From Planctomycetota bacterium (GTDB lineage: Bacteria; Planctomycetota; UBA8108; UBA1146; JAJFFE01): a DNA stretch of 5,559 nucleotides. The notes below the pieces were generated by a model. The model had not been told where the DNA came from. It saw only the letters and a list, made by a program, of their open reading frames with translations, and ran no database searches. The DNA is taken from the NCBI GenBank assembly GCA_020425835.1, contig JAGQRC010000291.1, positions 1 through 5,559 on the forward strand, in the 5' to 3' direction. The translations under genes were made by a program, and so were the position numbers. Shown in pieces: positions 4,910 through 5,559 of the stretch. Positions within the stretch are counted from its first letter, which is position 1, and each line of letters begins with the position of its first letter.

Positions 4910-5559
4910 ATGCCCGCCTTCGAGTGCCTCTACCTCTCTCTGATGGCCGTGATCTCCCTCTATGGCGTTCACCGGTTCTGGCTGATCTGGGGGGCGAAGG
5001 GGGACGCACCCGCGTTCCGACCGGCACTCGGGGACGGCGACCATTTCCCGTGCGTGCTCGTCCAACTTCCCGTGTACAACGAGACCGACGTCGTTCACCG
5101 GCTGATCGACGCTGCGGTGGCGCTCGACTGGCCGACCGAGTGTCTCGAGATCCAGGTGCTCGATGACTCGACCGACGGGAGTTCGGACGAGATCGCTCGG
5201 ACGGTCGGTCGTCATCGCCGGACTGGCGCGTCCATCGTCCACCTGCGTCGCAGCGACCGGGTCGGCTACAAGGCCGGGGCGCTCCAAGCCGGCCTCGAGC
5301 AGAGCGGGGCGGAGTACGTGGCGATCTTCGACGCCGACTTCGCGCCGCCGCCGGGGTTCCTTCGTGCGATGCTCCCGAGCCTGATCCAGGATCCGAAGGT
5401 CGGCATGGCGCAGGCGCGCTGGGGGTTCACGAACGCGACGACGAACCGACTGACCGAGATCCAAGCCGCCCTGCTCCATGGTCACTTCGACATCGAGCAT
5501 CGAGCCCGGGGTCGTGCGGGGCGCTTCTTCAACTTCAACGGGACGGCGGGAGTCTGGCG
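4910..5559 (+). CDS. Membrane-associated family 2 glycosyltransferase, cellulose-synthase-like, 3'-truncated
   Basis: The first 216 residues of a processive-type GT2 enzyme are present; the gene runs off the right edge. An N-terminal hydrophobic segment (about 6-27, CLYLSLMAVISLYGVHRFWLIW) probably anchors it in the membrane. The GT-A domain then shows LVQLPVYNE (50-58), the nucleotide-binding DDSTDGSSD (85-93), VGYKAGALQAGL (118-129) and the metal-binding DAD (141-143). A FFNFNGTAGVW segment (206-216) follows, typical of BcsA/CslA-like glucan or mannan synthases. The expected later acceptor-side motifs (TED, QxxRW) and C-terminal membrane helices lie beyond the window. The sugar and polymer cannot be assigned. 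ATG 4910 starts 6 bp after the larE stop, in the same frame, with only a weak GACCGAG upstream, so it is probably co-transcribed. Confidence 0.92.
   Translation, partial: MPAFECLYLSLMAVISLYGVHRFWLIWGAKGDAPAFRPALGDGDHFPCVLVQLPVYNETDVVHRLIDAAVALDWPTECLEIQVLDDSTDGSSDEIARTVGRHRRTGASIVHLRRSDRVGYKAGALQAGLEQSGAEYVAIFDADFAPPPGFLRAMLPSLIQDPKVGMAQARWGFTNATTNRLTEIQAALLHGHFDIEHRARGRAGRFFNFNGTAGVW

Noticed and set aside
4901..4912. larE and the glycosyltransferase lying in the same frame, suggesting a split fusion or readthrough
   Set aside because: LarE ends with its normal C-terminal motif plus a short tail, and the GT2 begins with its own ATG and membrane anchor. One shared frame in three is expected by chance.
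4001..5500. Long minus-strand frame (499 codons) opposite larE and the glycosyltransferase
   Set aside because: It is an antisense shadow of GC-rich coding sequence. The plus strand carries clear LarE and GT2 motifs and the antisense product shows none.

Overview
The window comes from a high-GC bacterial chromosome with strongly G/C-biased third codon positions and tightly packed genes. No transposase, integrase, phage gene, CRISPR array, tRNA or rRNA is visible. The GlnA (class I, adenylylation-type), the adjacent plsY-gpsA pair and the cellulose-synthase-like GT2 would fit a Gram-negative-type lineage such as Planctomycetota, Myxococcota or Gemmatimonadota. That placement is a guess from protein flavour, not a determination.

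Layout. (1) At the left edge, on the minus strand, lies the 5' end of an unrecognised gene (39 codons, good Shine-Dalgarno). It is divergent from everything else across a 76-bp spacer. (2) On the plus strand, plsY and gpsA form a phospholipid-precursor pair joined by a 4-nt TTGA overlap. GpsA makes sn-glycerol-3-phosphate and PlsY acylates it. (3) A gene-poor stretch of about 407 bp follows. It holds a small hairpin just after gpsA, a 13-bp dyad, and five 15-bp tandem repeats whose GGGCCC cores could pair in the RNA. (4) A nitrogen-assimilation pair follows: a very divergent PII (GlnB-like) protein, then glutamine synthetase glnA, with a perfect 6-bp hairpin between them. (5) glnA runs without a gap (TGATG) into larE, a sulfur transferase of nickel-pincer cofactor synthesis. 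Six bases later comes a membrane-associated GT2 glycosyltransferase that leaves the window at the right edge.

How they work together. plsY/gpsA serve the first steps of phospholipid synthesis. The PII-like protein and GlnA are a sensor/enzyme pair, but the PII has lost the canonical T-loop tyrosine, the 2-oxoglutarate-binding glutamine and the B-loop, while GlnA keeps its adenylylation tyrosine. larE and the GT2 look co-transcribed with glnA but have no obvious functional link to it. The points most worth a second look are the degenerate PII, the tandem-repeat leader in front of it, and the PlsY that lacks its motif-3 glutamate.
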